This document shows positions 30,994-35,423 of a stretch of DNA of 35,423 nt, one piece after another; the stretch's first letter is position 1, and every line of letters begins with the position of its first letter. The notes beneath the pieces are model-generated. The model saw only the letters and a list, made by a program, of their open reading frames with translations. It was not told the origin of the DNA and ran no database searches. The translations under genes were made by a program, and so were the position numbers. This DNA is from GWA2-66-18 sp964537395 (lineage in GTDB: Bacteria > Elusimicrobiota > Elusimicrobia > UBA1565 > UBA9628). Where the stretch lies: contig CAZIBN010000036.1 in the NCBI GenBank assembly GCA_964537395.1, positions 1 through 35,423 of the forward strand. Reading direction: 5' to 3'.

Positions 30994-33777
30994 TTAGCGG
31001 CGGAGAAGGCCTTCGAGGAGGTTCTGCCCGGCGTTTTGCAGAAGCTTGCCGACCTTGACCTTGGTTTTTGGCGTGGTCACGGTGCCGGTCACCGCCACGT
31101 CGATGGCGGGCAGGCTGCCGACCTGGGCGGTCACGGTCAGGTCCAGCGCCTCGACGGGCAGGCTGATCGTGCCCGCGGCGAGCACACGCGCGGCGCTCGA
31201 GTCCATCTCGGACTGACGCAAGGTCATCACCCCGTCCTTGAAGGCGTAGTCGCCGGCGTACTTCACATCGTTGATGTCGTTGAGGTTCACGCCTAGGCTG
31301 AGCTTTTGAAAGATCAGGATCGGGAAGATGAGGACCTTCACGACCGGAGATTGCAGGGCCATGTCGCCGATGGCGTGGAGCTTCCCCCCGCCGACGCCGA
31401 GCTTCGCGTCGCCGTTGAGCCTCTTCATGTCGGGCGTGACGCCGTACAGGTCCCAGGACGCCGTGACGCTCTGGATCTGCGCGTTCGGGTGGATCAGGGA
31501 GCCGATCTCCACCTTGCCGCGCGTGCGCAGCGGCGCCGCGGGCTTCTCTTCGACGGGCTTGCCCGCCTTCGCGGCCTTCGCCGCCTGCGCCGTTTTCGCG
31601 TCCGCCTCGAGCTTTTTCTTGGCCGACAGGTACTTGCCCAGGTCGAAGCGGTCGAGCGCGGCCTCGAGCTGGATCTCGGGGACCTTCGTGTAATCCTTGA
31701 TCGTCAGATCCATCGTAAGAGATCCGTCGGCGACCTTGCCCTTGAGATTGGGCACGTCCACGCGGCGTTCGTCGAAGGAGACCGTGCCGGTGAAGTCAGC
31801 CAGCGGAAGCTCCGCGACGGTGGCGCCCACGCCCTTGAACTGAAGCTTCCCGCCGTACACCGGCTTGTCCTTGGTCCCCGTGACCGAGATCGCGAAGAAG
31901 CCCGAGCCGGACAGCTTGAGGTCCCGGGTCTGCGGCGTCAGGCGCGTCAGCTCCTCGAGGACGAAGCGCTTGCACTTGAAGAGCAGATCGAAGGCGCCGC
32001 GTCCCGCGGGATCCGAGACGCCGCCTTCGGCTGATATCTCGTTGCTCGCGATCTTCACGCTGAGCTTGCGCAGGCGGACCGCCTTCGGCGTGTAGGAGAG
32101 GTCGGCGTCCCAGCGCGAGGCCGGAAGCTCGAGGCCCGGCGGCACGCCGGGGAAGGGCAGGTCCTTGTCGGTCAGCGCGGGCAGGTCGAGGTCGGCCTGG
32201 ATGTCGAGCGCGGGCTCGGGCGCGCCGGACAGCGCCTTGGCGACGGCGCCGTCGAGGCGCAGCGTGCCACTCTTGCCCTTGATCGAGACCTTCTCGAACG
32301 CCAGGTCGTCGCCGCGGGCGCGGGCGCCGCCGTCGAGCCTCATCGCGGGCACGACGAAGTCGGCGGGAAGCGCCGAGACGGCGACGGGCAGCTCAGAGAT
32401 CTTGAAGGAAGGGATATCAACCGCGAAGCGCAGGGCGAGGTCGGGCACGGGCTTGGCCGAGCCGATCTTACGCACGACGCCCGAGGCCGAGGCGGTGCCC
32501 TGCTTGAATTTCGCCGCGAACGAGGCGAGCGCCAGCTCTCCGCCCGCATAGGACGCCTCGCCGTCGAGGCGCATCGCCGGGATGAAAGACTTCGGCGGCA
32601 GCTTGATGAAGGAATACTGGCCGGCACGGATCTCCGGAACGTCCACGCCGAACTTGGCCCGGCCTTCATAAACGGGAGCCTTCCCTCCGAGCTCCTTAAC
32701 GAGGGCCGAGCCGTCGATCTTGCCATCGGCCCAGGCGACATGAAAAGTCTTCACCGTGGCCGCGCTCCCCTCCCAGCGTCCGACGATCGCGGCGTCCGCG
32801 GCCGGGATCGAGAGCGCGGGGATGCCGGCCCCGGGGGCCCACTTCGCGAGCAAGGTCGTGTCGAGGCCCGGGGTCTTGAGCTTCAGGTCGGCGTCCACGG
32901 TCCGGGCGCCCTTGTCTCCGGGAGCGGAGGCCTTCACGGAGCCGTCGGCCTCGAGCAAGGTCTTGCCCGAGGCCGTGAGCGTCGCGTCGATCTGCGCCTC
33001 AGGCGCGTCGAGACGGGATATTTTCCCCTTGGCCGTGAGCTTGAGGCCGTCCTGCTCGACGCTGAGGCGCTTGAACTCGAGCTTGATCTTGTCGAGCGCG
33101 CCGCGCCCGGGGTGGACCGTGCCCGTGAAGGCGAGGGCGGCGTCGATAGGGCGCTCGCCAGCCTTGCCCTTGGCGTGCAGGGCGATGTCGAGATCGAATG
33201 GATCGGAGAGGCTGAAGCTGTCGAGCTTCAAGGAAAGACCAGTCACGGCCCAGGAGGCTCCGGCCGCGTCTTGATAGGAGGCATCGCCGCGTGTGATGCG
33301 AAGCTGCCTCACGTTAAAATCCGAGGGAGGCAGCTCGCCCGTCTGGCTTGCCGGCTTCGCCGCGGTCGCCGGTGCGGAAGACGCCAAGGTGTCGTAGTTA
33401 AACGAGCCGTCGGCGTTCTTGACGACGCGGACCTTGAGGCCGTCTGCCGCGGCCGAGACAATGACGAGCTTGCGTTTAAGAAGCGCCTTCCAGCTCGGCC
33501 GGACGCTGACGGTCTCGACGCTCAGGAAGGTCCCGGCGGCGAAATCCGGGCGCTCCGAGATCGCGAGGCCCTGCAGATGCAGCCCGGTCAGGCCCGCGTC
33601 GATGCGCGTCAGGCGCACCTCGCGGCCGAGCTGCTTGCGGGCCGTGTCGATGACGTAGGCGCGCGCCTTGGGCTCCGGGAAAAAAACCTTGAGCGCCACG
33701 AGGGCAGCACCCGCGCCGAGCACGAGGATGAGCACGATCGTTCCGGAGATCTTGAGCCAGAGCCGGGTGCGTGCCAT
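30994..33777 (-). CDS. AsmA-family (TamB/YhdP-like) envelope protein
   Basis: About 927 residues from ATG 33777 (MARTRLWLKISG); the open frame extends to 33819 without a ribosome site. One N-terminal membrane segment (about 9-29) anchors a very long periplasmic beta-rich region built of AsmA-type repeats. The opening ARKQLGREVRLTRIDAGLTG and the near C-terminal DYAFKDGVMTLRQSEMDSS and TGTVTTPKTKVKVGKL segments match AsmA/AsmA_2 domains. Such bridge-like proteins are implicated in lipid transport and outer-membrane homeostasis. The gene is monocistronic and convergent with the lipoprotein operon. The exact subfamily cannot be fixed by eye. Confidence 0.85.
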   Translation of the reverse strand: MARTRLWLKISGTIVLILVLGAGAALVALKVFFPEPKARAYVIDTARKQLGREVRLTRIDAGLTGLHLQGLAISERPDFAAGTFLSVETVSVRPSWKALLKRKLVIVSAAADGLKVRVVKNADGSFNYDTLASSAPATAAKPASQTGELPPSDFNVRQLRITRGDASYQDAAGASWAVTGLSLKLDSFSLSDPFDLDIALHAKGKAGERPIDAALAFTGTVHPGRGALDKIKLEFKRLSVEQDGLKLTAKGKISRLDAPEAQIDATLTASGKTLLEADGSVKASAPGDKGARTVDADLKLKTPGLDTTLLAKWAPGAGIPALSIPAADAAIVGRWEGSAATVKTFHVAWADGKIDGSALVKELGGKAPVYEGRAKFGVDVPEIRAGQYSFIKLPPKSFIPAMRLDGEASYAGGELALASFAAKFKQGTASASGVVRKIGSAKPVPDLALRFAVDIPSFKISELPVAVSALPADFVVPAMRLDGGARARGDDLAFEKVSIKGKSGTLRLDGAVAKALSGAPEPALDIQADLDLPALTDKDLPFPGVPPGLELPASRWDADLSYTPKAVRLRKLSVKIASNEISAEGGVSDPAGRGAFDLLFKCKRFVLEELTRLTPQTRDLKLSGSGFFAISVTGTKDKPVYGGKLQFKGVGATVAELPLADFTGTVSFDERRVDVPNLKGKVADGSLTMDLTIKDYTKVPEIQLEAALDRFDLGKYLSAKKKLEADAKTAQAAKAAKAGKPVEEKPAAPLRTRGKVEIGSLIHPNAQIQSVTASWDLYGVTPDMKRLNGDAKLGVGGGKLHAIGDMALQSPVVKVLIFPILIFQKLSLGVNLNDINDVKYAGDYAFKDGVMTLRQSEMDSSAARVLAAGTISLPVEALDLTVTAQVGSLPAIDVAVTGTVTTPKTKVKVGKLLQNAGQNLLEGLLRR

Positions 33778-33782
33778 GCCGC

Positions 33783-33791
33783 ATTTTATCA
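33783..33791 (-). promoter_or_regulatory. Extended -10 of the AsmA-like gene
   Basis: Minus strand TGATAAAAT: TG extension plus TAAAAT (5 of 6), ending 5 nt before the ATG at 33777. There is no room for a Shine-Dalgarno, again a leaderless-type layout. The divergent protease promoter at 33802-33830 is only 10 nt away. Confidence 0.4.
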
Positions 33792-33801
33792 GATTCGCCG
33801 C

Positions 33802-33830
33802 TTGACAACCCGTCCCCATCGGGACATAAT
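33802..33830 (+). promoter_or_regulatory. Sigma70-type promoter placed for a leaderless protease mRNA
   Basis: TTGACA (33802-33807, perfect), exactly 17 nt, then CATAAT (33825-33830, 5 of 6). Only 6 nt separate the -10 from the ATG at 33837, so the expected start of transcription coincides with the start codon. Confidence 0.75.
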
Positions 33831-33836
33831 CGAGTC

Positions 33837-35423
33837 ATGCGCCATCTCCTCGTCGTAGCCGTGTTGCTCGCCTCAGTAGCCGCTCCGGCTTACGCCGAGC
33901 CGTCCTCGCTCTCGTCTTTGCTCAAGCGCGTCTCCGCCTATCTGAACGCCCCGGCCGTCAAGAGATCCCACCGGCGCGCCGCGGTCGCCGCCGTACGCGG
34001 CGGCATCCCCACCGAGCAGGGCGAGGACCTCGACCTGCGCCTGCTCGACCGCGTTCGCGTCCTGCGTGAGGCGCTCAAGCGCCCCGACGCCGCCCCTCGC
34101 GATGAAAACGAGCTTCGGCCGATCTACGAAGCCCTCGCCGCGTCGCAGTATGTGCAGGCGCTGTCGATCGTCGGCGCGCCCGAGGCCCGCGGCGAGGCGT
34201 CCGCGGCGCTCGAGGCCTGGGCCAAGGAGCCGCGCAAGGCGGCCCTGCCCGCCAGCCTCGTCGCTTTGCTGACCGGGCCCGCCGCGCGCATCGACGATAA
34301 GGAGCTCGTGAAGGCGGGCTGGGGCGGCCATGTCCGTGCGCTGACGCCCTCCGGCGCCGTCGCGCGCGCCGCCGCCGTCGGCTGGACCTCGGGTGAGGAT
34401 GCGGCCAAGCTCGATGAGACCTTGAAGGGGCTTTCGGATTCCTGGCTCGCCAAGAAGCTCGCGGCCGAAGATGAAGCGAAAGCCCACGTGCTCGCCGGCG
34501 CCGTCTACTCGGCGCTCGCGCAGTCCGATCTGAAAGGCCGCGCGCCCGCCGCCGCAGCTCCGTCCGTCGCGGCCGTCCCCGTTGAGGACGACGGCCCCGC
34601 GCCCGCCGAGGCCAACGTTCCATTCGAGCCCAAGGCCGTCTACCAGAAGACGTCGAAGTCCGTCGTGCTGATCGTCTGCGCGGCGGGCTCCGGCTCGGGC
34701 GAGCTCGGCACGGGCTCCGTCATCGATGCCGGACGCCGCCGCATCCTGACCAACGCGCACGTCGTCATCCAGGATTCCACGCGCAAGCCCTGGAGCCGCG
34801 TCAACGTCTACTTCAAGCCCGCAAAGCTGACCGGCGACGCCCAGCGCGACCTCGTCGATCCCGTGACCGCCAAGGTCCTTTTCTGGGACTCTGGCCTCGA
34901 CCTCGCGCTTCTCGAGGTCGACCGTCTGCCGGCCGGCACGCCCGCGATCGCCCTCGGCCACCCCGACTCCGTCTCGGTCGGCGACCGCGTGGCCGCTATC
35001 GGGCACCCCGAGCAGGGCGGCCTCTGGACGCTCACGACCGGCGTCATCAGCACCGTCCTCGCCGACCTCGGCGGCGTGAAGGGCAAGGACGCCTTCCAGA
35101 CCGACACGAGCATCAACCGCGGCAACTCCGGCGGCCCGCTGCTCGATTCCTCCGGGCGCCTCGTCGGCGTCAACACCTCGATGTCGCGCAAGGCGGCCGA
35201 CGGCCTGGCCATCACCTCGGTCAATTTCTCGGTCAAGGCCGACGTCGCCAAGCGCTGGATGGCGGGCCAGGGCGAGAAGCTCGCCTACGGCAGCGCCGCC
35301 GTCATCAAGATCGCGCCCGCGATGATGGCCAAGATCCCCAACCCCGTGCCCGCGCCCACGGTGGCCGCGGCCGCACCGGTTGCCGCCCCCCGCCCCCCCC
35401 CCACCCCCCCCCCCCCCCCCCAC
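33837..35423 (+). CDS. Secreted trypsin-like (HtrA-type) serine protease, 3' truncated
   Basis: The open frame runs off the window (529 codons visible). A signal peptide (about 1-21, ending APAYA) leads into a mostly helical, Ala-rich region of about 250 residues with no recognised family. The protease domain (about 270-480) has the S1C-type catalytic triad: His308 in LTNAHVV, Asp355 in GLDLALLEV and Ser431 in NRGNSGGPL. No PDZ domain is reached before the edge. The start is fixed by the signal peptide and by the promoter 6 nt upstream; there is no Shine-Dalgarno. The last dozen codons fall in a poly-C tract and are not trustworthy. It is divergent from the AsmA-like gene. Confidence 0.88.
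   Translation, partial: MRHLLVVAVLLASVAAPAYAEPSSLSSLLKRVSAYLNAPAVKRSHRRAAVAAVRGGIPTEQGEDLDLRLLDRVRVLREALKRPDAAPRDENELRPIYEALAASQYVQALSIVGAPEARGEASAALEAWAKEPRKAALPASLVALLTGPAARIDDKELVKAGWGGHVRALTPSGAVARAAAVGWTSGEDAAKLDETLKGLSDSWLAKKLAAEDEAKAHVLAGAVYSALAQSDLKGRAPAAAAPSVAAVPVEDDGPAPAEANVPFEPKAVYQKTSKSVVLIVCAAGSGSGELGTGSVIDAGRRRILTNAHVVIQDSTRKPWSRVNVYFKPAKLTGDAQRDLVDPVTAKVLFWDSGLDLALLEVDRLPAGTPAIALGHPDSVSVGDRVAAIGHPEQGGLWTLTTGVISTVLADLGGVKGKDAFQTDTSINRGNSGGPLLDSSGRLVGVNTSMSRKAADGLAITSVNFSVKADVAKRWMAGQGEKLAYGSAAVIKIAPAMMAKIPNPVPAPTVAAAAPVAAPRPPPTPPPPPH
35386..35423. repeat. Poly-C tract at the window edge (probable assembly artefact)
   Basis: Of 38 bases only one G and two A interrupt a run of C. 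Such tracts at a contig end commonly arise from homopolymer read artefacts. It makes the predicted Pro-rich end of the protease unreliable. Confidence 0.75.

Noticed and set aside
33873..35423. 516-codon minus-strand open frame at the right edge
   Set aside because: Its translation is Gly/Arg/Asp low-complexity; the plus strand encodes a full catalytic-triad protease with signal peptide and promoter.

Overview
The window is high-GC DNA (bases are mostly G/C, strongly so at third codon positions) from a diderm (Gram-negative type) bacterium. An outer-membrane secretin, several lipobox lipoproteins, an LpoB-family protein and an AsmA-like protein all point to two membranes. The mix of a type IV pilus operon with a fused PilM-PilN, a hopanoid cluster joined to MEP-pathway genes, and an LPP20/LpoB/COG3014 lipoprotein operon would fit an environmental, high-GC Elusimicrobiota-like lineage. 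That placement is a guess from gene content, not a demonstrated identification. One run of exactly 100 N (9723-9822) marks a scaffold join, and the right edge ends in a poly-C tract that looks like an assembly artefact.

Layout. (1) 1-303: no gene, but a nested palindromic repeat (copy A). (2) 304-7039, minus strand: pilus alignment and secretin operon, in transcription order OmpA-like protein, PilM-PilN fusion, PilO, PilP, PilQ. It is preceded by a large Wzy_C/O-antigen-ligase-like TPR protein (7115-9682) that could be a pilin or glycan ligase. (3) 9824-9894: tRNA-Thr(CGT). It sits just downstream of a complete five-gene branched-chain amino-acid ABC transporter (livK-H-M-G-F, 9916-14452, minus), which has a good sigma70-type promoter. 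(4) 14620-14764: copy B of the nested palindrome, flanked by a short direct repeat. (5) 14804-26594, plus strand: hopanoid and isoprenoid cluster. It carries shc, hpnH and hpnA; then a structured RNA-like leader and two secreted-protein genes of different character (an all-beta protein and an HExxH metalloprotease); then hpnG-like, ispA, dxs, ispH and two tiny zinc-ribbon genes. (6) 26726-27271, minus: oligoribonuclease. (7) 27386-30969, plus: a four-lipoprotein operon (LPP20, LpoB, COG3014-like, LPP20). (8) 30994-33777, minus: a large AsmA-like protein. (9) 33837 to the edge, plus: a trypsin-like (HtrA-type) secreted protease, cut by the window end.

How the parts work together. dxs and ispH supply MEP-pathway steps and IspA makes the C15 (or longer) prenyl diphosphate. 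Squalene synthesis genes are not in the window. SHC cyclises squalene, HpnH adds adenosyl, and HpnG removes adenine to give ribosylhopane. The pilus genes encode the inner-membrane alignment complex and the outer-membrane pore. The lipoprotein operon, AsmA-like protein and protease are envelope functions.

The most interesting signals are: the two-copy nested palindromic element with compensatory stem changes; a recurring -10 promoter element placed 5-9 nt before the ATG, which suggests leaderless mRNAs; the multi-hairpin leader ending in a terminator just before the metalloprotease pair; and the PilM-PilN fusion.
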